From positions 20,946 through 84,945 of the forward strand of contig DDLV01000008.1 of the NCBI GenBank assembly GCA_002340325.1: a stretch of 64,000 nt of DNA, in the 5' to 3' direction. The stretch comes from Glaciecola sp. UBA2563 (GTDB lineage Bacteria > Pseudomonadota > Gammaproteobacteria > Enterobacterales > Alteromonadaceae). The notes under the pieces are model-generated. The model had not been told where the DNA came from. It saw nothing but the letters and a program-made list of their open reading frames with translations, and did not search any database. The position numbers and the translations under genes were made by a program. This document shows, in pieces, positions 8,887 through 18,110 of this stretch (the first letter of the stretch is position 1; each line of letters starts with the position of its first letter).

Positions 8887-8900
8887 AAGTAGTAGGAATA
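8887..8900 (+). promoter_or_regulatory. Regulon operator half-site, distal
   Basis: AGTA-GTAGGAAT (GTAGGAAT at 8892-8899) matches the conserved half of the island motif. It is about 350 bases upstream of the response-regulator gene in a 472-base gap (8779-9250) that holds three such sites and no gene that I can support. Confidence 0.4.
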
Positions 8901-9082
8901 GGTATACTTGAGGTGAATTGCACTCTAGCGATATTGACTCAAACAGGTGAGTTAAAAACACGTTTCAAAGTTTTTTGCAGCGCAGCCATGTTCGTTTGAT
9001 ATGCGAAATAAACGCATGTTTTAATTGATTTTTATGTGCAAAAATCAGACACTAACGATCGCGTCTTAGTGTTATCAAACAA

Positions 9083-9093
9083 GTAGTAGGTAC
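9083..9093 (+). promoter_or_regulatory. Regulon operator half-site, middle
   Basis: The top strand reads AGTA-GTAGGTAC, a 6-base match (GTAGG plus spacer) to the island motif, about 160 bases before the response-regulator start. It is weaker than the site at 9138. Confidence 0.35.
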
Positions 9094-9137
9094 TCATACA
9101 GCATGCTCAACTTTGGTTTTTTGCAATAGTTGCGTAT

Positions 9138-9155
9138 GATACTTTAGTAGGAATC
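9138..9155 (+). promoter_or_regulatory. Regulon operator before the response regulator
   Basis: GATAC-TTTA-GTAGGAAT: both halves are visible (TAC/GTA dyad around a 4-base spacer), with GTAGGAAT at 9147-9154. It lies about 97 bases before the ATG, a spacing like that at the other island promoters, and suggests autoregulation or cross-regulation. Confidence 0.6.
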
Positions 9156-9250
9156 AGTATCCTTCTTTCGACTTTGTAAATAGAATGTTTTAGTTCAACG
9201 AGTCACTATTTGTTTTCTCGGCTACTTTTTTAGGTTGGAGGTTAGTTTCT

Positions 9251-9916
9251 ATGCAACGTATTCTTATCATCGATGATCATCCGATATTTCGACATGCAAT
9301 GACCTCTGTGCTATCCCAGCGCTTCGACCAGACGGAAGTCAAAGAGGCCGATTCAATAGAAAATGCGCTCAAATTGCTCGAAAGCGACAAAGACTTCGAT
9401 CTTGTTATGTTGGACTTAAATATGCCGGATTCAAGCGGATTAAATGGGTTGCTTGATTTGCGAAATAACTTTCCATCTTTACCCGTTGTGATTATTTCAG
9501 CAGAAACTGAAAAACAAAACATTCTACAAACCATATCTTATGGTGCTGTTGGTTTTATTTCGAAGGCGAGCTCAATTGAAGAAATTGCAACGTCAATTGA
9601 GTCAATATTTGCAGGCAATGTATGCCTTCCATCTGATATTTTACGGCAACCCGAAGCAGTTAAGCGCAAAACCAATGATACGCAAATTTCTCCTGAGAAG
9701 ATTCGTTCATTAACGCGCAAAGAGCTCGCTGTATTAAAGTATTTGACACAAGGCTTGGCGAATAAAGTCATTGCTTACGAACTCAATATTTCCGAGACAA
9801 CCGTCAAGTCGCACGTTTCATCAATACTGCGCAAAGTAGGCGCGACAAGCCGTGTGCAGGTTGTTGCAGGAACCGGAAATATCAATTTAGATCAGTACGC
9901 CTTTAGTGGGCGATAA
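9251..9916 (+). CDS. NarL/FixJ response regulator of the alcohol oxidation island
   Basis: 221 residues: an N-terminal receiver (acidic pocket IIDDH at 6-10, phosphoacceptor D55 in LDLNMPD) and a LuxR-type helix-turn-helix at about 150-210 (LTRKELAVLKYLTQGLANK, then ETTVKSHVSSILRKVG). The ATG follows GGAGGTTAG. The gene is convergent with the hybrid kinase operon and shares its terminator region. It occupies the place of the AgmR/ErbR-type regulators in Pseudomonas exa/ped clusters and has three copies of the island motif upstream, so it is a leading candidate for the protein that binds the motif. The cognate kinase is likely the hybrid kinase next door, but this is inference. Confidence 0.88.
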   Translation: MQRILIIDDHPIFRHAMTSVLSQRFDQTEVKEADSIENALKLLESDKDFDLVMLDLNMPDSSGLNGLLDLRNNFPSLPVVIISAETEKQNILQTISYGAVGFISKASSIEEIATSIESIFAGNVCLPSDILRQPEAVKRKTNDTQISPEKIRSLTRKELAVLKYLTQGLANKVIAYELNISETTVKSHVSSILRKVGATSRVQVVAGTGNINLDQYAFSGR

Positions 9917-9937
9917 CTGTGTCTTAGCGCCTAAAAC

Positions 9938-9967
9938 CAAAACCGCGCACTCAATGCGCGGTTTTTT
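9938..9967. terminator. Bidirectional terminator between convergent genes
   Basis: AAACCGCGCA pairs with TGCGCGGTTT around CTCAA, with A-rich sequence on the left and TTTT on the right. It serves the response-regulator gene on the top strand and the hybrid-kinase gene on the bottom strand. Confidence 0.85.
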
Positions 9968-12500
9968 AGTCACTTCGATTGAACGCTTGCGTTATCTGCG
10001 TGCGCAACTTAAGCGGTGATATGGGTTTGTAGACAATAGGAATATTAAGCTGACTTGCCTTTTGCGCTAAATCTTCTGAGTGATTAGCCGTACAAAGCAT
10101 GACTTTCTGATTGGGTTTTCGTTTTCGTACTAGTTTTGCTATTGATAGGCCATCTTCATCATCTAAGTGATAATCAACGATAAGTAAGTCACATTCTGAT
10201 AGGTCATTATTATTGACTGACAAACACTGAGCATAGCTATTGTAGGTTTGCAACTCAGCATCCCAATGCTCAAAAAGCGCTTGAAACCCCAATCGAACAT
10301 TAACGTCGTTATCTATATGCCATATCGATTTATCAGATAGGCTAGTGTTGACGATCGTCTGCACTTTTTCGTGTAATGATTTTTCGTTGACCAAATCTTT
10401 GGTGTCAACTAACGGTAAGCTCACGGTAAAACAAGAACCTTTTCCCACTATTGATTTAACCGTTATCGGATGATCAAGCAGTCCCGACATTTTTTGCACA
10501 ATAGACAATCCGAGGCCTAGACTATGGCTATAGTTAAAGGTATTGGGTAGACGTTTAAACTCCTTAAAAATTAGTTTTTGCTCGTCATCTGAGAGCCCAG
10601 GCCCTTGATCTAAAATATGTATTTCTACTTTATCTTTGCGTTTTCTTGCCGCGAGTAAAACTTTGCCGTTAGCCCCGTATTTCAACGCATTTGATAGTAA
10701 ATTTCTTAAGATCCTTGATAATAAAGCGGAATCCGTTTTTCCCGCTAGCTGCCTTATTCGCGCATTAAAAGTAACTTTGTAATCCAAGCTCAGTCGACTG
10801 AATTCAGAGGCTAACTGCTGAAGCAGCGGGGTTAAATTGACTTCTTCAATACTTGGCTGAACCAGTCCCGCGTCAAGTTTAGATATATCAATTAGCGTGC
10901 GTATAAGGCTATCGAGGTCTGCAAGAGAATTCCCCATCGCTTCAACCAGATCATTCTGTGCGCCGTTCTTGACTGATTTTAAGGATTCATTAAATAAGAC
11001 TGCTGCGCTTAGCGGTTGTAATAAATCGTGGCTGAGCGCAGCCATGAATTTACTTTTGTTTTCAACAGCTTCCTGCAAGGCTTCGTTAGTTTCATTGAGT
11101 TCGCTAGTGCGCTCATAGACTCTTGATTCGAGTTCCTGTTTCGCTTTGACAAGGTCTTTTTTACTCTGCACTTGCTCAGTGATATCCGTGGCCAAAACAA
11201 AGTGGCCGATGATGTTTTCTTCATTATCAAAGTGGGGGAGATAGACTTTTTGAAGCACACCTTTATTTTTGTTTACGTCTTGCTCTTCACTCAAAAAAGT
11301 AACGACTTCCCCTCGTTTGACACGGTCAATGTACTTAGAGACCCTGGGTATTACCTTGCCTAACTGACTTCTTTTAAAAGAGGCATTGGCGCTATCCTCT
11401 TCGGAGAGGCCGTACCAATCACGATAAGCTTTATTGGTATATAGAAAATTATTGTCTGAGCCAATGTATGCTATAAGGGCAGGTATGTTGTCTGTGATCA
11501 TCCGTACCCACCGCTCATTTTCTTGAAGCGTTTGTGCATATTGATACTTTGAGGTGATATCAGTGAACGTATACAAAATGCTGTTAGGTGCTAAGAAACT
11601 GATGCTGCGTTCTAATATAAGATCGTCATGGATTTTTTGCACACTCTCAGCTTGAGTATTGAAATCAATTCCCTTACTTTTCTGAGCGTTTATAAGCGCT
11701 TCGAGTTTTTTATATGAGCTCATCTGACTATGCGTGACGTCAAGCTGATTTAGCATGGTGTCATTCCAGTACTCAATTTCACCATTTTCTTTAACTCTAA
11801 GAATGCCAACATTAATGTTGTCAATTAACGCTTGCAGGTTCTTATTTTTCTGCCGAATTACCCTTTCGTATTTTGATGATTCTCGTTCTCGTACTTCCGT
11901 CACATCGTTAAAAAGCATGACACGACTTCTGCCAGTAATGCGATGTTCAGTTAGCTGATACCATTTATTATCAGATAACTCATACACTTGACGCTCATCA
12001 TTAAAACTAGGAAGCGCGCGTTTTATCACACCATAATATTTAGCCTTGCGAATAATCTCATCGTAATCATTGCCAATGGCGGGTGATAGTTTTGCGCTAT
12101 CCCAGAACGTTTCAAACTTCGAATTAAAAAAGACAACGCAATTGTTCTCGTCTATCAACGCCATCGGCTGATGGATACTTTCAATGGCGTTAACTAACTG
12201 TTGCTCGATTTTTCGTGTGGTTTCTTGCGCTTTTGCGAGTTCGACATTTTTTTGTTCTAATGCTTGTAAAGTAAAGGTCAGCTTTTCTGTTTGTTCGTTT
12301 ACCTTCTCTGATAATTTTACTGAGTGTTCAAAAGCGCGATAAGCCCCATCAATACCGCTGCCTTCTTCCATGCGATACATAAGTGCTGCATTTATCTTTT
12401 CCAGTTTGATGTTTTCATCGGTAAGAATGTTGTTAACTTTTCTAAGTTGTTGCACTTCATTTTGGAGTCTTTCTAATTCGATATCGCTTTCTTCAAACAT
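9966..12500 (-). CDS. PAS-domain hybrid histidine kinase
   Basis: 844 residues without membrane segments. An N-terminal coiled coil (about 1-105) is followed by three PAS-like sensor domains (about 105-205, 222-315 and 330-445), a helical linker, a HisKA domain with phosphorylatable H491 (ALSHDLLQPLSAA), a HATPase domain (NALKYG, DQGPGLSD, LGLGLSIV) and a C-terminal receiver with D776 (IVDYHLDD). It is similar in plan to ErcS'/NahK-type sensors that act near alcohol oxidation genes in Pseudomonas. It starts inside the end of the FIST gene (8-base overlap), so the FIST protein and kinase are likely made together. The signal is unknown; a cytoplasmic or redox signal is plausible because membrane segments are missing. 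Confidence 0.9.
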   Translation of the reverse strand: MFEESDIELERLQNEVQQLRKVNNILTDENIKLEKINAALMYRMEEGSGIDGAYRAFEHSVKLSEKVNEQTEKLTFTLQALEQKNVELAKAQETTRKIEQQLVNAIESIHQPMALIDENNCVVFFNSKFETFWDSAKLSPAIGNDYDEIIRKAKYYGVIKRALPSFNDERQVYELSDNKWYQLTEHRITGRSRVMLFNDVTEVRERESSKYERVIRQKNKNLQALIDNINVGILRVKENGEIEYWNDTMLNQLDVTHSQMSSYKKLEALINAQKSKGIDFNTQAESVQKIHDDLILERSISFLAPNSILYTFTDITSKYQYAQTLQENERWVRMITDNIPALIAYIGSDNNFLYTNKAYRDWYGLSEEDSANASFKRSQLGKVIPRVSKYIDRVKRGEVVTFLSEEQDVNKNKGVLQKVYLPHFDNEENIIGHFVLATDITEQVQSKKDLVKAKQELESRVYERTSELNETNEALQEAVENKSKFMAALSHDLLQPLSAAVLFNESLKSVKNGAQNDLVEAMGNSLADLDSLIRTLIDISKLDAGLVQPSIEEVNLTPLLQQLASEFSRLSLDYKVTFNARIRQLAGKTDSALLSRILRNLLSNALKYGANGKVLLAARKRKDKVEIHILDQGPGLSDDEQKLIFKEFKRLPNTFNYSHSLGLGLSIVQKMSGLLDHPITVKSIVGKGSCFTVSLPLVDTKDLVNEKSLHEKVQTIVNTSLSDKSIWHIDNDVNVRLGFQALFEHWDAELQTYNSYAQCLSVNNNDLSECDLLIVDYHLDDEDGLSIAKLVRKRKPNQKVMLCTANHSEDLAQKASQLNIPIVYKPISPLKLRTQITQAFNRSD

Positions 12501-13671
12501 GCTCGACTCCGAAGTAGATACCGGTGAATGTTTGATTTAAATGGATTGAATTTATATGTTCACCATAGGCGTTGAAGCCGACGATGTTATACCGACTATG
12601 GATCTTCGCAATATCTTTATTCTTGTCTCTCTGTTCTATCTCGAGTCGCCTGAGAAAGCAATCGCATCCATAAACAAAGTCAGATTGACCACACTCGTTT
12701 TCTAATTCCGCAAGTTTATTGTCTAACGAGTCAATACAGTCTCCCATTTGCACAAATGTCAATATCATTCCTAAATCGACAGCGCAATAAAATGTAATTG
12801 AGCTGTCTTCTACGTTAACTTTTTGAATCGAGCGTATGAAATATCGCTTGTCGACCAACACAGCCAACGGGAACACGGAAAAAACTTCTGGTGTCAATTG
12901 CGCTTCTTCTATACCTAGTAATTTCGCATAGTAGGTTGCAGCAGGCTCCCCATTTAATTCATATACTGTGCGCGTTTCCGGGTTTGCTTGTGTAACAACA
13001 ATTTGTGAGACGGGCGTCTTTATATGGTCATTAGAGAATATTTTAAATGGCCTTCGGGATCCGATTAATGCGATCACAGCCGCATTTTGAAGTGTCTGAT
13101 TATTATGCACCACAAATGTAGCTTGTAGCTTGAGGTCATCGCCAGCGCTTCCACCGAAATGAGGTACGCTTCCGAACACCGAAGCAAAGGTATGAAGAAA
13201 GTTCTCCTCGGCCATATTCAACCCATCGATAAACGAAAGGAACATCAATTGGTACTGTTCAAATTTCTCTTTGCGCAACAAATCTTGTCTGAGCTGTCGC
13301 GCTGTATTGTAGGCAGTATCAAAATCCAATGTTGATAAGTCTGATAGTAAAATTGTTGAACATGCAAACGTGGATTTTTGGAAAGCAATAGCGACCAAAC
13401 TCGTGGTCTGATAACCATTACCGTCAAACTCTCCTGCGCTGGTGCAGCCTATAATTTGTGTATTGGGAAAAGCGTTTAAGAAGTGTGCATTTACGCTAGG
13501 TACATCAAACTCACTGGAAAAGTGAAGAATGAGTAATTCTATAGAGGCTTCGTTGGCCTGCTCTCGGAGCTTTGCAATTACTGTCTGACAGGTTTTACTC
13601 GTGTTGTCATAACGGCTATCAGATACGTTTAATAATTCACTACTGGCTGACAGGATTGATTGTTCGTACAC
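12493..13671 (-). CDS. FIST-domain signal protein
   Basis: 392 residues showing the FIST_N pattern (LILHFSSEFDVPSVNAHFL, IIGCTSAGEFDGNGYQT, then PHFGGSAGDDL) and a FIST_C half (VYELNGEPAATYYAKLLG, later YGCDCFLRRLE). FIST domains are predicted small-ligand sensors often encoded with kinases. The start is a GTG at 13671 that overlaps the upstream NosR-like gene by 32 bases, and the 3' end overlaps the kinase start by 8, so three proteins are translationally linked. There is no signal peptide, so it is cytoplasmic. Proposed role: ligand-sensing partner of the hybrid kinase (inference). Confidence 0.85.
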   Translation of the reverse strand: MYEQSILSASSELLNVSDSRYDNTSKTCQTVIAKLREQANEASIELLILHFSSEFDVPSVNAHFLNAFPNTQIIGCTSAGEFDGNGYQTTSLVAIAFQKSTFACSTILLSDLSTLDFDTAYNTARQLRQDLLRKEKFEQYQLMFLSFIDGLNMAEENFLHTFASVFGSVPHFGGSAGDDLKLQATFVVHNNQTLQNAAVIALIGSRRPFKIFSNDHIKTPVSQIVVTQANPETRTVYELNGEPAATYYAKLLGIEEAQLTPEVFSVFPLAVLVDKRYFIRSIQKVNVEDSSITFYCAVDLGMILTFVQMGDCIDSLDNKLAELENECGQSDFVYGCDCFLRRLEIEQRDKNKDIAKIHSRYNIVGFNAYGEHINSIHLNQTFTGIYFGVEHV

Positions 13672-15730
13672 GAGTTTTTACCGCTCTTTTTTTGTATTTA
13701 TCGATTTTGCAGAGGTCTTTATTGTCTAATACCACAACACATTCTAGACATTGAACACATTCAGCGTAATCGATGCTTCCGTCCTTATTAATGGCATTTA
13801 TACCACACTTCTTCTGTCGACATAAATGACACGGACTGCCGCACTCTTCGCGTCGCCTTAGCAACTTGAAAATTGGGTACCTACCAAGCACCGCAAGACC
13901 GGCGCCGAGAGGGCAAAGATATCGGCAATAGAATTTATGGATTTTCAAACTCAATAACACCAACACTACTGCGTAAAGTACGTAGGGCCAATAACGCACA
14001 AAGTTCATGGTGACGGCTGTTTTGAATGGCTCTACTTCAGCTAATGACTCTGCCAGCGTAAAAGAATAAAAGGCGCAGAAAACGATACCTAAAAGCAACA
14101 CGTATTTTATTTTGGTTGCGGCCTTGTGGTGTTCGTCTTTAATCTTGATTTGCTTTATTTTAAATTTCGTTGCGACATGAGCAGCAAGCTCCTGCATCGA
14201 ACCAAAGGGGCATAACCAGCCGCAAAATAAACCGCGGCCAAACAAAAACAAGGTGACAAATACAAATAGCCACATGATAAAAATTATTGGGTCAAGTAAG
14301 AACACTTCTATTTGGAAGCCATCATAGAGTGCAAGCAGCAAGGTATAGATATTCACGACAGATAACTGACCTTGCGTGTAATAGCCAATGAAGAAAATAA
14401 TGAAAAACAGACTGGCGAATCTAACTTGATGCACGAGCTTGGTGTATTTGACATATTTTTCTTGGAAGACAAAAAAGTGGGTTAGCAATCCGAGATATAG
14501 CAGAAGTATGCCTATTTCGATTGAACGCGACTGCCAAAGCGTCATCCATAGAGGCTTTGGTTTCGCTACTTTTGCCGCTGGATTGTCCATAAACAACTCT
14601 TCAGAAAGCGATGCTTGTTTATCAAAGAGGTGATCTGCCCTTTCTAAAAAGGTTGGACTGTAAGTCAATGCTATTGAATAGTCTAAGGGTAAGCTGAGAT
14701 CTAGACCTGTCTGCGATTTAAGCCGAAGTATTTTTAAATCAAGATAGTCTGGTAGCTCGGTTTCAAAGCTTTCATCACTGAAACTATAAAAATCCATATC
14801 TCTGGCGGGCAGTGGCATTTCGCCTTGCCGCAAGCGAAGATTTTCAGGTGGTGTTTGCGGAATAAAGTCATCACTAATAAATGAGTATCCCTGAGTATGC
14901 AGCACCATCAATGCTATTTCGCCAGGTTTTAACTCTTCATTAAGTCGGTTAAATTCCTGTTCGCCTAGAATATTCTTGCCAATAACAGGAATGCTTAAAA
15001 GCAAATAATAGTGTTGCGAGAATACATCAATATCACTATCAAAAAAATCGTCTCTCGCTGTTTTTATCTCAGACGCCAAATCATCAAAGTCGGTATTAAA
15101 AATTGTTTGCTCGGTAATATATCCACGGGCTAATAATTGCTCAAAATTGAGAGGCTCAAAGTAATCTGGCTTTAAAATTTTGTTGCTCGGTGCCAAAAAA
15201 CCATCCAACTTTGCGCGAGCCACTTTTAATGCGGCAGTAATAATGGTGTCATTAATAACTAAAACAGATACCGTTGCGCGGGTAATGCCATCAAAGTAAA
15301 CCGCGTCGCTGCCCGACGCGCCATTTCCGTCAATAATGAACCTGTCTTTAACGTTGTGACCTTTGTATTGGTCAATAAAATCGAGCATCGGCTGTTCATC
15401 ATAGCCGTGTAGAAAAATAGGTTCGGCATGTTCGATGACTACAAAGTCAATAAATGTACCTTTTTCGTCAATGCCAATAAGCATGTTGATTGGCTTGCCA
15501 GAAAAGCCAAGGAAGCTTGCAAAATGACGAGATTCAAATGCATACCCTAGAAGTTGTTGCAATTGATAAACGGGAGTTACGGGTATATCTGTATGCTCGG
15601 CGCCAATCCGTGTTGCCGTTGGAAATATCTTGGCAATGTTTTCTGGAATATCAGTGGCGTCTTCTTTTGCTTGCGTTGGCAGGCTAAAAAGCGTCAATAA
15701 AAGAATGCACGTTAAAACGAAATTTTTCAT
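13640..15730 (-). CDS. NosR/NirI-like membrane flavo-iron-sulfur protein
   Basis: 696 residues. A signal peptide (ending near residue 21) leads to a periplasmic FMN-binding domain with the flavinylation-type motif D147-GITRAT-153. Several membrane helices follow (about 400-610), with two NapH-like CxxxCP motifs (FCGWLCPFG, YCRYLCPLG), and then a C-terminal domain with two cysteine clusters (CGSPCHLCRQKKC and CVQCLEC). Family members pass electrons between the quinone pool and periplasmic redox proteins, as NosR does in denitrification. No nitrous oxide genes are present here; it is instead encoded with a FIST sensor and kinase in an alcohol oxidation island, suggesting redox sensing or electron delivery. 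The ATG is firm. Confidence 0.85.
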   Translation of the reverse strand: MKNFVLTCILLLTLFSLPTQAKEDATDIPENIAKIFPTATRIGAEHTDIPVTPVYQLQQLLGYAFESRHFASFLGFSGKPINMLIGIDEKGTFIDFVVIEHAEPIFLHGYDEQPMLDFIDQYKGHNVKDRFIIDGNGASGSDAVYFDGITRATVSVLVINDTIITAALKVARAKLDGFLAPSNKILKPDYFEPLNFEQLLARGYITEQTIFNTDFDDLASEIKTARDDFFDSDIDVFSQHYYLLLSIPVIGKNILGEQEFNRLNEELKPGEIALMVLHTQGYSFISDDFIPQTPPENLRLRQGEMPLPARDMDFYSFSDESFETELPDYLDLKILRLKSQTGLDLSLPLDYSIALTYSPTFLERADHLFDKQASLSEELFMDNPAAKVAKPKPLWMTLWQSRSIEIGILLLYLGLLTHFFVFQEKYVKYTKLVHQVRFASLFFIIFFIGYYTQGQLSVVNIYTLLLALYDGFQIEVFLLDPIIFIMWLFVFVTLFLFGRGLFCGWLCPFGSMQELAAHVATKFKIKQIKIKDEHHKAATKIKYVLLLGIVFCAFYSFTLAESLAEVEPFKTAVTMNFVRYWPYVLYAVVLVLLSLKIHKFYCRYLCPLGAGLAVLGRYPIFKLLRRREECGSPCHLCRQKKCGINAINKDGSIDYAECVQCLECVVVLDNKDLCKIDKYKKRAVKTRVRTINPVSQ

Positions 15731-15734
15731 AATG

Positions 15735-15761
15735 AAAAAAAAGGCGAGCTAGATGCTCGCC
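15735..15761 (-). terminator. Terminator after the aldehyde dehydrogenase gene
   Basis: On the bottom strand GGCGAGC pairs with GCTCGCC around a 5-base loop and is followed by a run of T. It lies 17 bases after the aldehyde dehydrogenase stop and just before the NosR-like gene start, which therefore either has its own promoter or relies on read-through. Confidence 0.8.
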
Positions 15762-15777
15762 CTTACTACTAGGTCTA

Positions 15778-17295
15778 TTAGAAGAAACCGAGTGGGTTAG
15801 TATCGAAGCTAACCAATAGGTTCTTAGTTTGCTGATAATGATCAAGCATCATCTTGTGAGTTTCACGGCCAATACCAGACTTCTTATATCCGCCAAATGC
15901 AGCGTGAGCAGGGTATAGGTGATAACAGTTAGTCCATACACGACCTGCTTCAATAGCGCGGCCCATTCTGTATGCTCTGTTGATATCACGCGTCCAAACA
16001 CCAGCGCCTAAACCAAAGCTTGTGTCGTTTGCGATTTGAACCGCTTCTTCTTCAGTTTTGAATGTTTGAACAGAAACAACTGGTCCAAAGATCTCTTCTT
16101 GGAAGACGCGCATTTTATTGTGGCCTTTGAGGATAGTAGGCTGAATGTAGTAGCCATTTTCCAATCCATCGATGTTCTCAACAGAACCACCCGCAACAAC
16201 TTCAGCACCTTCTTGAACACCGATATCGATGTACTTCTGAATTTTCTGGAACTGCTCGTCAGACGCTTGCGCACCAACCATTGTATCTGTGTCTAATGGG
16301 TTACCGCGCTTAATTGCATTGATTTTCTTAAGTACTTCGTCCATGAAATCATAGTAGATGCTTTCTTGAACAACAGCACGTGAAGGACAAGTACATACTT
16401 CACCTTGGTTGAAGTAAGCAAGGACAAAACCTTCGGCACACTTTTCAATAAATTCTGGTTCTTGGTCCATGATGTCTTCGAAATAGATGTTAGGAGACTT
16501 ACCACCAAGCTCAACAGTTGAAGGTATCATGTTCTCTGCTGCACAACGCATGATGTGGCCACCAATTGGTGTAGAACCAGTAAATGCAATCTTCGCAATG
16601 CGCGTGCTAGTGGCTAGTGCTTGACCAGCTTCTTGACCAAAACCGTTAACAACATTGATAACACCCGCTGGTAGTACGTCTTGAATCAATTCCATTAAAA
16701 TTAAGATTGATACAGGTGTTTGCTCAGCAGGCTTCAATACCACGCAGTTACCCGTAACAATAGCAGGTGCTAGTTTCCAAGCTGCCATTAATAGTGGGAA
16801 GTTCCAAGGAATGATTTGGCCAACAACGCCGTAAGGTTCGTGATAGTGATAAGCAACAGTGTTTTTATCGATTTCACCCAGAGTGCCTTCCTGAGAACGG
16901 ATACAACCAGCATAGTAGCGGAAGTGGTCAACACAAAGCGCAATATCGGCGTTTAAAGTTTCGCGAATTGGCTTACCATTGTCCCAAGTTTCGGCAACTG
17001 CAAGTACTTCCAAATTTGCTTCCATGATGTCTGCAATTTTTAGTAGTACGTTTGAACGTTCAGCAACGGAAGTGTCTGCCCATGCGCCTTTGGCGGCATG
17101 TGCAGCGTCCAATGCTGCTTCTACGTCCTGTGCGCTCGATTTTGGAATTTCAGCAATTACGCTGCCATCTACGGGAGAAATGGCATCGAAGTATTCACCG
17201 TTTACTGGCGCAACCCACTTACCGCCAATAAAGTTTTCGTAACGAGGTTTGAAGGTAATTACGGAACCTTCGCTTCCTGGATTTGCATAGATCAT
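15778..17295 (-). CDS. exaC: NAD-dependent aldehyde dehydrogenase, ExaC/AldB type
   Basis: 505 residues covering the whole ALDH fold: nucleotide-binding IIPWNFPLLM and FTGSTPIGG, general base E262 in VELGGKSP and catalytic cysteine in NQGEVCTCPSRA (C301 by alignment with ALDH2). The GEVCTCPSR block is typical of the AldB/ExaC group, which oxidises acetaldehyde and other short aldehydes to acids in the cytoplasm. In this island it would remove the aldehyde made by the quinoprotein dehydrogenase. An operator with both halves lies about 125 bases upstream, and a terminator follows the gene, so it is probably a single-gene transcript. Confidence 0.92.
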   Translation of the reverse strand: MIYANPGSEGSVITFKPRYENFIGGKWVAPVNGEYFDAISPVDGSVIAEIPKSSAQDVEAALDAAHAAKGAWADTSVAERSNVLLKIADIMEANLEVLAVAETWDNGKPIRETLNADIALCVDHFRYYAGCIRSQEGTLGEIDKNTVAYHYHEPYGVVGQIIPWNFPLLMAAWKLAPAIVTGNCVVLKPAEQTPVSILILMELIQDVLPAGVINVVNGFGQEAGQALATSTRIAKIAFTGSTPIGGHIMRCAAENMIPSTVELGGKSPNIYFEDIMDQEPEFIEKCAEGFVLAYFNQGEVCTCPSRAVVQESIYYDFMDEVLKKINAIKRGNPLDTDTMVGAQASDEQFQKIQKYIDIGVQEGAEVVAGGSVENIDGLENGYYIQPTILKGHNKMRVFQEEIFGPVVSVQTFKTEEEAVQIANDTSFGLGAGVWTRDINRAYRMGRAIEAGRVWTNCYHLYPAHAAFGGYKKSGIGRETHKMMLDHYQQTKNLLVSFDTNPLGFF

Positions 17296-17417
17296 AACAT
17301 TATACCTAGTTGATTTAGTCTCTTGGGAGAAGTCAGTTGTACCGTCTTCAAGTCATATATTCACTAGCCATAATCGGACTTTTACAGTTTATTAACCATG
17401 ACCCGATAGTCCAAATT

Positions 17418-17435
17418 AAATCCTACTTTAGGAGG
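17418..17435 (-). promoter_or_regulatory. Regulon operator before the aldehyde dehydrogenase
   Basis: The top strand reads AAATCCTAC-TTTA-GGAGG with the 4-base spacer seen elsewhere. It overlaps the stop codon (17428-17430) of the neighbouring response-regulator gene and lies about 123 bases before the aldehyde dehydrogenase ATG. Confidence 0.6.
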
Positions 17436-18075
17436 GGGGAGCGCTGGCAGGAGAACCAATGTATCCGTGCTGTACAGCCAAAGACGTAAAGTCGTTAACT
17501 TCGACTTCTAATTTGCGTTTTATCGTAGTTAACGTATTCGAAATAGTCTTAGTTGACACACTCAGTTCATTTGCAATTTCATGGCGATTTTTTTTCATCG
17601 CAAAGGCAATGAATATTTGAAACTCGCGATTGGTAAGGCGTGCTTCTATATCGATTTGTTCATTTAATAGTTGTTTGGCCAATTTAATCGCAATTTCTTG
17701 TTGAATGTACTTGTGTCCCTTTTGAACTTCTTCGATGGCCGAAATCAATGTTTGTGGGTCACTCTGTTTGCTGATGTACCCCATTGCGCCCGTTTCAGAC
17801 GCTCTTCTCAAAATTGCGCCATCTTCAAACATGCTGAAAAAGATAATTTTCATATCAGGGTATTTATGCAGTATTTGTTTGGCCAATATTAGCCCGCTTT
17901 CAAGCGCTAAGTTAATATCAAGAATGATGAGATCAAACTTAAGGTCATTGAGTCGTTGAAAGGTTGTTTTTCCGCACTCCGCTTCATGAACACTGGTCTC
18001 GGGAATCAGTGCACTGATGAGGGTCTTATAGCCCTCGCGAACCACTTCGTGGTCATCAACGAGCAAAATATTCAT
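17428..18075 (-). CDS. NarL/FixJ response regulator paired with the adjacent kinase
   Basis: 215 residues: a receiver with acidic pocket VDDHE and phosphoacceptor D53 (LDINLALESG), and a C-terminal LuxR helix-turn-helix (LTNREFQIFIAFAMKKNRHE, then VSTKTISNTLTTIKRKLE). It is read after the kinase gene in the same direction with a 35-base gap, forming a two-component operon like exaDE/eraSR of Pseudomonas. Its 3' end carries the operator of the aldehyde dehydrogenase gene. It is the second candidate for the protein that binds the shared island motif. The recognition helix differs clearly from that of the regulator at 9251. Confidence 0.88.
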   Translation of the reverse strand: MNILLVDDHEVVREGYKTLISALIPETSVHEAECGKTTFQRLNDLKFDLIILDINLALESGLILAKQILHKYPDMKIIFFSMFEDGAILRRASETGAMGYISKQSDPQTLISAIEEVQKGHKYIQQEIAIKLAKQLLNEQIDIEARLTNREFQIFIAFAMKKNRHEIANELSVSTKTISNTLTTIKRKLEVEVNDFTSLAVQHGYIGSPASAPPS

Positions 18076-18110
18076 TATTGCATGATATCCTTAAAACCAA
18101 CCGCGTAAAA

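Noticed and set aside
13640..15730. Denitrification locus because of the NosR-like protein
   Set aside because: No nosZ, nosD or other denitrification gene is in the window; neighbours are sensors and alcohol oxidation genes.
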